Positions 18,762 through 26,879 of a stretch of 64,000 nt of DNA are shown here, one piece after another. Below the pieces are notes generated by a model, which was not told the DNA's origin, searched no databases, and saw nothing but the letters and a program-made list of their open reading frames with translations. The translations under genes were made by a program, and so were the position numbers. Every line of letters begins with the position of its first letter. Position 1 is the stretch's first letter. The stretch is taken from assembly GCF_030548205.1 (NCBI RefSeq), contig NZ_JAUORV010000009.1, positions 124,001 to 188,000 on the forward strand, in the 5' to 3' direction. The stretch comes from Aliiglaciecola sp. 3_MG-2023 (GTDB lineage: Bacteria > Pseudomonadota > Gammaproteobacteria > Enterobacterales > Alteromonadaceae).

Positions 18762-20330
18762 CTATCGAACTTTGTGAGTACCAACAAAACTACTCACTCT
18801 GACCCCCACCAAAAGTAACGTTACAACAAATGAAAAGAATCCGGATAATATTAACTTAGCTAACTCGAGTGCTTTGGATAAAGTATCCATGCTTCGCCAA
18901 ACAGCGATATCAGAATTGAAATGCTTTATGACTAACACCATGACTACGCAACCGATTAGAACTTTAAGCAAGAATACTAAGGTATTAGCGGTAATTTGAA
19001 ACACCCCTAAACGGTGTAACTGCACGTATAATAAGGTTGCATTCATCGTTGCCGACATTGCCGTTGCAATCGCTAGCCCAACATAGCCATAGGGGATGGC
19101 CAAGGCAATATTAAAAAATATGTTGGCTACCATACAATAGATGCCGAAGCGTACTGGCGTTTTCAAATCTTGACGAGAGTAGAAACCAGGTGCCAATACT
19201 TTTACCAACATAAAGCTCAACAATCCCGTTGAATAAGCCATTAGACTGTAAGAAGCCATAGTTGCATCTTCGGATGTAAAAGCTCCTCCGTAAAAAATGG
19301 TCAACAACATAGGTTCAGCTAATACGAACAAGCCCGCTGCGGCCGGTGCGCCCAGTAGACACACGACTTTGATTCCCCACTCCATACTATTGCTAAACGA
19401 TTGTCGGTCTTTACTCACATATTGCTTGGACAAGGTGGGCAAAATGACGGTTGCGATAGCAATACCAAAAAGTCCTAGAGGAAACTCTAACAATCGGTCA
19501 GAGTAATATAACCAACTCACCGAACCGGTCATTAAAGTGGTGGCGATCATTGTATCGATAAGTAAATTAATTTGGCTAACCGAGACGCCAAACAAAGCGG
19601 GAATCATCAACATTCTTACTTTGCGAACTTTAGGATCCGACCAAGCCCATTGAGGTTTAACTAATACACCAGCTCGATACAAAAATGGAATTTGAAACAT
19701 AAGTTGCATCAATCCACCGATGAACACTCCCCATGCTAAAGCAAACTCAGGGTTGTCAAAGTAAGGAGATAGATATAAGGCACAACTGATAATGGCAACA
19801 TTGAGTAAAACCGGTGTAAACGCAGCAACGGCAAATTTATTAAGGGTATTTAAAATAGCCCCGGATAAGCCCGTTAAAGAAACAAAGAATAAGTAAGGAA
19901 AGGTGATTTTTAACATCAACGCAAAGGGTTCGAATTTATCCCCATGAGGACCATCGTTGATATAATCTACAAACCAACCTGCGCCAAAAATCGCGGCAAC
20001 AACGGGCGAACCTAGTACCCCTAAAATCGTCACTATAGTAACTATTACACCCAAAGTACCTGACACTTTTGCAATAAATAGTCTTAAGTGTGCCTCATCC
20101 CCCTCACCCTTTACTTCCGACAACACAGGAATAAATGCTTGCGCAAAGGCCCCTTCGGCAAACAGTCTACGTAAAAAGTTAGGGATTTTATTGGCAACAA
20201 GAAACACGTCTGCTGCTGCGCCTGCACCAAGCATGTTGGCAACCACAACATCGCGAATTAGACCAAGTATCCGAGATAAAAAGGTCATGAACGAGACAAT
20301 AACACCGGATTTAAGCAGTTTTTTTGACAA
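18762..20330 (-). CDS. murJ: Lipid II flippase MurJ
   Basis: MurJ flips the peptidoglycan precursor lipid II across the inner membrane. The 522-residue protein starts MSKKLLKSGVIVSFMTFLSR, followed by LGLIRDVVVANMLGAGAAADVFLVA and PNFLRRLFAEGAFAQAFIPV, which are hallmarks of the family. About 14 membrane helices are visible, and essential Arg residues are present in the first helices. The start codon is TTG with an AAAGGA site 6 bases upstream; no in-frame ATG lies nearby. It is divergent from rpsT and upstream of ribF, a common gammaproteobacterial arrangement. Confidence 0.95.
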   Translation of the reverse strand: MSKKLLKSGVIVSFMTFLSRILGLIRDVVVANMLGAGAAADVFLVANKIPNFLRRLFAEGAFAQAFIPVLSEVKGEGDEAHLRLFIAKVSGTLGVIVTIVTILGVLGSPVVAAIFGAGWFVDYINDGPHGDKFEPFALMLKITFPYLFFVSLTGLSGAILNTLNKFAVAAFTPVLLNVAIISCALYLSPYFDNPEFALAWGVFIGGLMQLMFQIPFLYRAGVLVKPQWAWSDPKVRKVRMLMIPALFGVSVSQINLLIDTMIATTLMTGSVSWLYYSDRLLEFPLGLFGIAIATVILPTLSKQYVSKDRQSFSNSMEWGIKVVCLLGAPAAAGLFVLAEPMLLTIFYGGAFTSEDATMASYSLMAYSTGLLSFMLVKVLAPGFYSRQDLKTPVRFGIYCMVANIFFNIALAIPYGYVGLAIATAMSATMNATLLYVQLHRLGVFQITANTLVFLLKVLIGCVVMVLVIKHFNSDIAVWRSMDTLSKALELAKLILSGFFSFVVTLLLVGVRVSSFVGTHKVR

Positions 20331-20490
20331 AAGTGATTCCTTTACACCGTATCCGGTAAAAACTCTGGGGGTAATCTAAAATGGGTGATGATATTATGCG
20401 TGATAAAGGTGAACTGAGTCTACACTCAGCCTTTAATCCTCGGGAAATTAGCTTACTTGTTGTAAATATCGATTATTCCGTCAAAACTGT

Positions 20491-20519
20491 TTGACAAAGC
20501 CTTAGCAAATAGGCACAAT
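20491..20519 (+). promoter_or_regulatory. rpsT: Sigma-70 promoter of rpsT
   Basis: A perfect -35 TTGACA (20491-20496) is followed after 17 bp by CACAAT (20514-20519) and then the G+C-rich stretch CTGCGCCC. A G+C-rich discriminator is typical of growth-rate-controlled ribosomal promoters. Confidence 0.75.
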
Positions 20520-20563
20520 CTGCGCCCTTGAATTTTGACTAGATTTTTTTCGGGAGTTTCAAA

Positions 20564-20824
20564 TTGGCTAACATTAAGTCTGCTAAGAAACGCGCAATCC
20601 AAGCTGAGAAACGTCGCCAGCATAATGCTAGCCGTCGTTCAATGGTTCGTACTTACCTTAAGAAAGTAATCGCTGCCATTGCTGCTGGTGATAAAGAAGC
20701 TGCTACAGCTGCTTACACTACAGCTACTCCTTTGCTTGACCGTATGGCAACCAAAGGTTTGATCCACAAAAACAAAGCTGCTCGTCATAAGAGCCGCCTT
20801 GCTTCACAGATCAAAGCTCTATAA
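20564..20824 (+). CDS. rpsT: 30S ribosomal protein S20
   Basis: The 86-residue basic protein ([18 protein letters not shown] at the start) is S20, which binds 16S rRNA early in 30S assembly. The start codon is TTG with a GGGAG site 7 bases upstream. E. coli rpsT also uses UUG, and this weak start is part of S20 autoregulation, so the feature appears conserved. The gene is flanked by its own promoter and terminator. Confidence 0.98.
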   Translation: MANIKSAKKRAIQAEKRRQHNASRRSMVRTYLKKVIAAIAAGDKEAATAAYTTATPLLDRMATKGLIHKNKAARHKSRLASQIKAL

Positions 20825-20850
20825 TTACGCGTTTTAAGTAATACATTAGA

Positions 20851-20874
20851 AAAAGCGCTTATGGCGCTTTTTTT
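20851..20874 (+). terminator. rpsT: Terminator of rpsT
   Basis: An 8-bp stem AAAAGCGC / GCGCTTTT with loop TTATG runs into seven T residues, 27 bases after the rpsT stop. Confidence 0.9.
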
Positions 20875-21110
20875 ATGCCTGTTTTTCTACTCATTGTGCT
20901 GTACTCATATAGCTATACTTATCGAATTGTAACTATCACTTACCTCAATATTGCTCAATCTGTCATCATTTATTCAAATAAACGTCACTATTCTGTCAAT
21001 CCCTTGGGTTAACTTTCAAACCCCATAAACAAACTTAAATTTCTTGTTAGTTGAAATAACTGCAAGAAACTTATTTTGGCTGGTTTTTACTTCACGTTTA
21101 TGGTGCGCCC

Positions 21111-21911
21111 ATGAAAAAACAATACAAAACAGTTTGGTTGTCAGATATCCATTTAGGTTGCAAAGACTGCAAAGCAGAATATTTACTCGACTTCCTAAGT
21201 AACCACCAATTCGAAACTATTTATTTGGTGGGAGACATTATTGATATGTGGGCGATGAGCAAGCAATTTCGATGGCCAGACAGCCACAACCAGGTGTTAC
21301 ACAAAATTTGGCAGTTGTCGCGGACAGAAACCAATGTCATATACCTACCTGGAAACCATGACCAACCATTACAAAAGTACAACGGTATGGAGTTTGGTCA
21401 TATCAAAGTCCTACGTGAGACCATACATGTCACCCAAGATGACAAGAAACTGCTGGTATTGCATGGTGACCAGTTCGATGAAGAAGTATGTTTTGGTCCA
21501 TTTCACGCCTGGATTGGCGACAAAGCATATGACTTGTTGTTATTTATAAATCGATGGTTCAATCGCATCCAAACTCTACGTGGAAAACCTTATTGGTCTC
21601 TCGCAGGGCATATTAAGAAGCATATTAAAGGGGCAAATTTAGCCATAGATAGATATAAACAAGCCTGTTGTAACCGAGCCAAAAGTCGGGGACTAGATGG
21701 CGTCATCTGCGGCCATATTCATCACCCAGAAATATGTTCAAAACGGCAGGTTACTTATTTCAACGATGGTGATTGGATTGAAAACTGTTCTGCCCTCACT
21801 GAAAATGAAGAGGGTCACTTAGAATTAGTGTATTGGACGAAATTAGCTGAAAGCGCCAACGTAATACCGATTAAATCTAGTGATAAACCCAAAGATTCAC
21901 AAGCTGCCTAA
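21111..21911 (+). CDS. LpxH-like calcineurin-family phosphohydrolase (COG2908)
   Basis: The 266-residue protein has the metallophosphoesterase motifs SDIHLG, VGDIIDMW, LPGNHDQ, LVLHGDQFDE and CGHIHHPE in the expected order. The family includes LpxH, which cleaves UDP-2,3-diacylglucosamine to lipid X. This protein is longer than E. coli LpxH (240 residues) and belongs to the LpxH-like group seen beside acyltransferase genes. The true substrate is unknown. The gene lies about 110 bp before an OlsF-like acyltransferase in the same direction, so a role in membrane-lipid metabolism is plausible. The start is ATG at 21111. Confidence 0.85.
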   Translation: MKKQYKTVWLSDIHLGCKDCKAEYLLDFLSNHQFETIYLVGDIIDMWAMSKQFRWPDSHNQVLHKIWQLSRTETNVIYLPGNHDQPLQKYNGMEFGHIKVLRETIHVTQDDKKLLVLHGDQFDEEVCFGPFHAWIGDKAYDLLLFINRWFNRIQTLRGKPYWSLAGHIKKHIKGANLAIDRYKQACCNRAKSRGLDGVICGHIHHPEICSKRQVTYFNDGDWIENCSALTENEEGHLELVYWTKLAESANVIPIKSSDKPKDSQAA

Positions 21912-22019
21912 TTCCTTCCACAGAAAATTTAACGTCACAAATTTGCAAGAAATGTGGCGTTAAATTGTCATATTTCCAACGTAACATCCGCAAAAATGCA
22001 GATATATTAAGGTTTGAAT

Positions 22020-23738
22020 ATGTTCACTGTTGAAGAAGTCATTAAAAAACATTACCCACAAGCAGAAAACAACCCTTGGCTTTCGAAACCCCTGCAATTC
22101 GCTTTAAGACACTTACTTCATGAAAAAGAAATGTTGGAATTTGGACAAACCTATCCAAATATCCAGGGCATAGATTTTATAGAACAAGTTTTAGAATATT
22201 TTAATATCAGTTACTCAGTTAGAGATATTGAAAAAGAACGTATCCCAAGTTCCGGACGGGTTGTGGTGATTGCCAACCATCCCATAGGTTCGTTAGATGC
22301 ATTAGCATTGTTAAAGCTATTATGTGAAATTAGGCAAGATGTAAAAGTCGTCGCCAATCAGATGCTAATGACTTTAGATCCCCTACAAGACATGTTGTTA
22401 CCGGTCAATAATATGCAAGGCGGCACCCCCAAAGAACACCTGCAAAATATACATCAACACCTAAAAGAAGAAGGTGCAGTGTTAATTTTTCCAGCCGGAG
22501 AAGTATCACGCCTGCGTCCGCAAGGGGTAAGGGATACTCGTTGGAATTCTGGTTTTCTAAAAATTGCCCGATCTACCAATTCACCTATCCTTCCAACTTT
22601 TATTGATGCTAAAAATTCGCCTCTATTCTACGGGGTATCAATGTTGTATAAACCACTGGCCACTGCGTTACTAGTAAAAGAAATGTTTAAACAAAAGCGT
22701 AAACACCTGCCCATTAGAATCGGTGAAATCGTGCCCGTTGAGTCCTACAATCACAACACTTTGTCGCGCACTCAACATGTCAAATTGTTTAAAAAACACT
22801 TATATAAAATCGCATCGGGTAAACGTGGCGTGTATAAAACACAAACGGCCATTGCCATGCCGGAGGATCGTAAAACATTATCCAAAGCCATCAAATCAGA
22901 ATGCGAATTGTTGGGTGAAACGGGTGATGGCAAGCTGATATATTTATATCAGTACAAAAAATCGTCGCCCATAATGCGTGAAATAGGACGCCTAAGAGAA
23001 GTTGCTTTTCGTGCGGTAGGAGAAGGTAGTAATCGCCGCAGAGATATTGACAGATTTGACAACCACTACTTACAACTTATCTTGTGGGATAGCGATGATT
23101 TAGAAATTGCTGGTGCTTATCGCATAGGTGACGCAAAAAGAATTATCGAGAAATACGGTGTAGACGGTCTGTATTCGAGTACGCTATTTAATTATAACGA
23201 CAGCATGCAACCTTATTTCGAACAAGGTTTGGAATTAGGTCGCAGCTTTGTGCAACCTCGCTATTGGGGTAGACGTAGCTTAGATTATCTATGGTATGGA
23301 ATTGGCGCTTTTATTCAGAAAAATCCGCAATACCGGTATCTATTCGGCCCTGTGAGTTTAAGCAATTCATATCCAAGTGCTGCTAAAAGTGTAATTGTGC
23401 AGTTTTATCAGTTGTACTTTCCCGCACAAGCCAACTTAGCGAGTTCGAAGCTCCCCTTTGAAATGAGCGAACAATTCAGCTCACCATTTACCGGTGATAA
23501 CTACAAACAAGATTTCACTACCCTAAAACACCTTTTGGCGAATATGGGCATGCTGGTGCCAACCCTGTATAAACAATATTCTGAGACCTACGACGATAAC
23601 GGGCTACAATTTTTAGATTTTAATATCGACCCTGATTTCAACGATTGCATTGATGGGTTAGCATTAGGAGACATTTCGAAAATGAAATCTAAAAAACAAA
23701 AGCGTTATTTACAGCAAGATATCAAAAAAGCAAGCTAA
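22020..23738 (+). CDS. Two-domain acyltransferase resembling ornithine-lipid synthase OlsF
   Basis: The 572-residue protein has two acyltransferase parts. The N-terminal half is a PlsC-like domain with NHPIGSLD (the NHx4D catalytic motif, near residue 85) and IFPAGEVSR. The C-terminal half, from about residue 290, resembles the GNAT-type N-acyltransferase of OlsB (LREVAFRAVGEG, then LELGRSFVQPRYWGRRSLDYLWYG cut into motifs near residues 400-420). This O-acyltransferase plus N-acyltransferase order is that of OlsF, which makes phosphorus-free ornithine lipids. ATG at 22020 is preferred over TTG 22014 because AAGG lies 7 bases upstream. The upstream LpxH-like gene may share its transcript. A hemolysin-like acyltransferase of other specificity cannot be excluded. 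Confidence 0.8.
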   Translation: MFTVEEVIKKHYPQAENNPWLSKPLQFALRHLLHEKEMLEFGQTYPNIQGIDFIEQVLEYFNISYSVRDIEKERIPSSGRVVVIANHPIGSLDALALLKLLCEIRQDVKVVANQMLMTLDPLQDMLLPVNNMQGGTPKEHLQNIHQHLKEEGAVLIFPAGEVSRLRPQGVRDTRWNSGFLKIARSTNSPILPTFIDAKNSPLFYGVSMLYKPLATALLVKEMFKQKRKHLPIRIGEIVPVESYNHNTLSRTQHVKLFKKHLYKIASGKRGVYKTQTAIAMPEDRKTLSKAIKSECELLGETGDGKLIYLYQYKKSSPIMREIGRLREVAFRAVGEGSNRRRDIDRFDNHYLQLILWDSDDLEIAGAYRIGDAKRIIEKYGVDGLYSSTLFNYNDSMQPYFEQGLELGRSFVQPRYWGRRSLDYLWYGIGAFIQKNPQYRYLFGPVSLSNSYPSAAKSVIVQFYQLYFPAQANLASSKLPFEMSEQFSSPFTGDNYKQDFTTLKHLLANMGMLVPTLYKQYSETYDDNGLQFLDFNIDPDFNDCIDGLALGDISKMKSKKQKRYLQQDIKKAS

Positions 23739-23804
23739 GCAAGCACTAACAATCAAGGATCAGAAAACCCGATAGCAGCAACTTCTAATAAACCATCTAG
23801 CACC

Positions 23805-23870
23805 TTAGCAACGGATATTAGCGATTCACCATTGACTATTGCAACTGAATCGCTATATCGTTGCTGCTAA
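23805..23870. repeat. Imperfect inverted repeat / long hairpin
   Basis: Arms of about 24 bases form an interrupted stem that includes a perfect AGCGATTCA / TGAATCGCT core, with a 17-base loop. A partial third copy of the outer motif (TAGCAGCAAC) lies at 23773-23782. No T-run follows, so it is not a classical terminator. It lies between the OlsF-like gene and the small membrane protein, and could be a processing or attenuation element or a small repeat unit. Confidence 0.5.
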
Positions 23871-23921
23871 GCATATTACTTATATCCTGAGTAAATCTAC
23901 GCTGATGCTAGGAGAAAAACG

Positions 23922-24089
23922 TTGCTTCGCTTCTTATTTTTAATACCTATTGCACTATTTCTAATCTGGATAGTTTACCTAAAAACCCATGGTTACAGCT
24001 TGGATGATGGTAAAAAGGGATTTATTAAAATTCTCGTCATTTCATTAGGAATTGCCCTTACATACCTAGTGTTAATGTGGCTCTTATGA
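23922..24089 (+). CDS. Small two-helix membrane protein, 55 residues
   Basis: A TTG start preceded by AGGAG (7 bases upstream) opens a 55-codon frame that ends TGA at 24089. The peptide is MLRFLFLIPIALFLIWIVYL, then a polar turn (KTHGYSLDDGKKG), then a second hydrophobic helix ending LMWLL. Two helices joined by a charged loop, plus a good ribosome-binding site, argue that it is real. No function can be assigned. It lies 183 bp after the OlsF-like gene, beyond the hairpin at 23805-23870. Confidence 0.6.
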   Translation: MLRFLFLIPIALFLIWIVYLKTHGYSLDDGKKGFIKILVISLGIALTYLVLMWLL

Positions 24090-24159
24090 CAGTAGGGCTT
24101 ACCCAACAACGCTTGTTTTTATAATATGCTGGTATTTACTCTGCCCTTACCTGTGCAGT

Positions 24160-24522
24160 TTACCAGCATGCCTTAGGCTCACGCTGCATGGATTGATTAA
24201 TGGTCAAGGTGCTACAAGCTGAGTCTTTTTTCTGATTATTTTGTGCCTTTGCGGTTAAGGTAAAGGTTATCCCACCTTTGTTTTTTGTACTGAAAATGTA
24301 GTGTTCAGAGTTTTTTAAACCCAATTCCTCAGCATTGGCATAACGACCGTGGGTTAGCCGAAACTGTCCCTGCATAAGGGTGTTTTCAACTAGCTCATTC
24401 TGCGCCTGTTGCCTGCGGGACTTTAAAATATTGCCGCTAAACACATTACCCGATAGCGCCACCAGAATGGCAATCATTGCCAAGGTGACCATTAATTCAA
24501 TTAAGCTAACTCCCTTGCTCAT
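24160..24522 (-). CDS. Short type IV pilin, PilE-like, of second minor-pilin cluster
   Basis: The 120-residue prepilin has a minimal leader, MSKG, then VSLIELMVTLAMIAILVALSGNVFSG, with Glu at +5 and the usual hydrophobic helix. The head is short and has one Cys pair (C in ACSTLTIN and C in the terminal KACW) that would form the D-loop disulfide. Its start has GGGAG 9 bases upstream. It is divergent from fimT across about 80 bp, so the two may be co-regulated. It may be a minor pilin that joins the products of the fimT-pilV cluster. Confidence 0.85.
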   Translation of the reverse strand: MSKGVSLIELMVTLAMIAILVALSGNVFSGNILKSRRQQAQNELVENTLMQGQFRLTHGRYANAEELGLKNSEHYIFSTKNKGGITFTLTAKAQNNQKKDSACSTLTINQSMQREPKACW

Positions 24523-24602
24523 AAAACTGTACTCCCTCTTTTTTAAATTTTCATATACTCAATATCAGTAAAGCACATGGAAAATTTCAAAGGGTATTGA
24601 AA

Positions 24603-25148
24603 GTGCAAAAATACAAACGAAGACATCAAACAAGTTATTCTCAAGGGTTCACGATTTTGGAGGTCATGGTTGTGCTTTCCATTATTGCCTTACTTAGCGC
24701 AATTGGCGCCCCGTCAATCATGCAAACCCTGCGGCATCAGCAATTAAAGGGTTCATTGCAAACCAGTTACTTTTTGTTGCAGCAAGCCAAATCAACGGCG
24801 ATAACGAAAAACAAAAAAATAACAGTTCAGTTTAAAAAAGGGGATAACTGGTGCATAGCACTCAGTGATGCCGGCCCTTGTGATTGCCAATCGAAATCAA
24901 TGTGTAGTGTGGATGAAATTGAATATCGTGTATCAGCTGAAGACTTTCCCAATATCTCATTCTCAAATGTCACCATGGGAAAAGATCAAGCCATTACATT
25001 TGATGGCGTGCGAGGCACCGCTATTGGTAATGCTGGCTCTGGTTTGTTTAGCAACGGTAGTGAAGCTGCCAAGCTAATTATTAGCAACTTGGGGCGGGTG
25101 AGAATTTGCATGCAATCTGGGCAACTTGGCGCATTCCAGCCATGTTAA
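24603..25148 (+). CDS. fimT: FimT/GspH-like minor pilin
   Basis: The protein of about 181 residues has the leader ending YSQG, then FTILEVMVVLSIIALLSAIGAPSI, and the region HQQLKGSLQTSYFLLQQAKSTAITKNKKITV, which is typical of FimT/GspH. Four Cys lie in the middle (CIALSDAGPCDCQSKSMC) and two more near the C-terminus. FimT proteins are minor pilins; in some naturally competent bacteria FimT binds DNA. The start is probably GTG 24603, with AAAGGG 8 bases upstream, rather than TTG 24597. It heads a tight set with pilW-, pilX- and pilV-like genes. Confidence 0.88.
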   Translation: MQKYKRRHQTSYSQGFTILEVMVVLSIIALLSAIGAPSIMQTLRHQQLKGSLQTSYFLLQQAKSTAITKNKKITVQFKKGDNWCIALSDAGPCDCQSKSMCSVDEIEYRVSAEDFPNISFSNVTMGKDQAITFDGVRGTAIGNAGSGLFSNGSEAAKLIISNLGRVRICMQSGQLGAFQPC

Positions 25149-25768
25149 GTTCAGGTCCAAAATCCTTTGGTTTCTCACTAGTTGAACTACTCATTGCTAT
25201 GACTATTGGCTTATCTGCAGTGGCAAGCTTAGCTGGATTTGTCGGTAATAGCGCCGCAATAAACAGTAAATATCTAATGTTAATGCGCTTGAATGAAGAG
25301 CTTAATACCGTTGCAGATCTGATCGCAGCAGATTTACAACGAGCAGGCTTTAATGCCGATATTAGCAAGGCAATAGAAGACCCAGATATTTACCTAAGTC
25401 AATTTTATTACCCTGTTGTGATAGACAAACATCCGAAAGAAAACAGTCATAGCTGCATTTTATATGCATACGATAAAGACAAGAATGGTGTTATCAATGT
25501 TGAAGGAAGTAGCGAGGATTACGGATTCAGGCTGCATAATAATGCCGTAGAAATGCGACAAGATGGTGCCAATTGTACAGCAGGTGGCTGGCAAGACCTT
25601 ACCGACACAAGTGTAACTAAGGTGGAAGATTTACAATTTACTATTATTTTTAGCTCTCAATCAAGCATGGCTATTCGAATACATCTCTCTGCTTCAGTGA
25701 AAAAGCATAGCAGCATAAGCCAACAGATTGTTCGAGATGTATTTCTCCAGAGTCAATACGATGTGTAA
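25142..25768 (+). CDS. PilW-like minor pilin
   Basis: From ATG at 25142 the protein has 208 residues: leader MLSSGPKSFG, then FSLVELLIAMTIGLSAVASLAGFVG, with Glu at +5. The segment LNEELNTVADLIAADLQRAGFNADI matches the PilW pattern after the helix. The C-terminal part, VEDLQFTIIF...MAIRIHLSA, is the usual PilW/PulJ beta-sheet. The start overlaps the fimT 3' end by 7 bp and is preferred to the in-frame ATG at 25106. The protein is shorter than PilW of the first cluster (289 residues). Confidence 0.87.
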   Translation: MLSSGPKSFGFSLVELLIAMTIGLSAVASLAGFVGNSAAINSKYLMLMRLNEELNTVADLIAADLQRAGFNADISKAIEDPDIYLSQFYYPVVIDKHPKENSHSCILYAYDKDKNGVINVEGSSEDYGFRLHNNAVEMRQDGANCTAGGWQDLTDTSVTKVEDLQFTIIFSSQSSMAIRIHLSASVKKHSSISQQIVRDVFLQSQYDV

Positions 25769-26879
25769 CTCCTCCCCTAACCATCAATTAGGAGCGATAG
25801 TGTTAACCACAGTAACATTATTGCTTCTGCTTAGCTCAATAGTCTTAGTTTATACAGCGAGAGTCAGCATGGTAAAGAACAGAATTAGCTTAAATACACA
25901 AAATAAAGTCACCGCACAAAATATGGCTGCAATAGGCAACGTCCAATTGCTATCGCAAATTAGCAGACAACCTCAAGAAAAAATAACGACTCAAACCATA
26001 AACATAGAAGGCCAGGGAGAATATACAATTGACACGCAAAGCACTCAAACCAAGCGATTTAATGGGCACATGCGCGTTATTGAAATTAATTCCACGGGCA
26101 CATCGGAAGATAAATTAGCCAGTGTAAATCTAACCCAATTTGTCATTTCCTATCCCTTACTTCGCGCGCTACCTAAAGCCCCCCTTATTGTTAGAAAGTC
26201 TTTGGCTATCGACAACACATTAACCTTGGTGGCTAACCCTAACGGCGCAGGCGAAGGCTTACCATTGTCTCTATGGACAGGTAACACGGTTGACACCACT
26301 ACCTTAGGGCTATTGACCTGTCAATTGTATGAGTACTTAAATGACTATTGTGAATTATCCCCCTTGAGTGGAAAAGCGAATAAAAGTGCCGACATAATTG
26401 ATAACCCCGATGCTTTCCCTAATGACATATTTGCTTACCTAACCAACCTACCAGAGAAAAACAGAGCGCAGCTATTAGACGACGCCGATAGTGTCATTTC
26501 CCACTGTGAAAGCCTCAACCATATAAGTCATGGCTTAGTGTGGGTAAAAGGCAATTGCGAGCTCACAAAAGACACCTCCGTCGGCACAACAGCAAACCCT
26601 GTGATGTTAGTCATTGATGAAGGGAGTTTGACCTTTTCTGAGAACTCAAAGATCACCGGTTTAGTGATTATGTTGATGCCATTTGACTCTATTATAGCCG
26701 CCAAAATCAATGTCAATGGGCCTGCTGCCATTGAAGGAGCCCTAATTGCTAGTGAGTCGGTTGCATTTCACAAACTGCCACTGACAATCAAATATGATAC
26801 AGAAATCATAAACAATTTTCTTCAAAACCCTGGGAATTGGCGAGTTGCTCGAGTGCCCAATAGCTGGCGGAATTTCTGA
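25761..26879 (+). CDS. Large PilX-like minor pilin
   Basis: From ATG at 25761 the protein has 372 residues, about twice the usual PilX size. The leader MCNSSPNHQLG is followed by AIVLTTVTLLLLLSSIVLVYTARVSM, without Glu at +5, as in PilX/GspK. The N-terminal part continues RISLNTQNKVTAQNMAAIGNVQLL like other PilX proteins. The C-terminal part, with repeated short hydrophobic strands (VIMLMPFDSIIAAKINVNGPAAIEGALIAS in pieces around residues 300-330), suggests a beta-helical or stacked-strand head. It overlaps the PilW-like stop by 8 bp and shares TGATG with the next gene. Confidence 0.85.
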   Translation: MCNSSPNHQLGAIVLTTVTLLLLLSSIVLVYTARVSMVKNRISLNTQNKVTAQNMAAIGNVQLLSQISRQPQEKITTQTINIEGQGEYTIDTQSTQTKRFNGHMRVIEINSTGTSEDKLASVNLTQFVISYPLLRALPKAPLIVRKSLAIDNTLTLVANPNGAGEGLPLSLWTGNTVDTTTLGLLTCQLYEYLNDYCELSPLSGKANKSADIIDNPDAFPNDIFAYLTNLPEKNRAQLLDDADSVISHCESLNHISHGLVWVKGNCELTKDTSVGTTANPVMLVIDEGSLTFSENSKITGLVIMLMPFDSIIAAKINVNGPAAIEGALIASESVAFHKLPLTIKYDTEIINNFLQNPGNWRVARVPNSWRNF

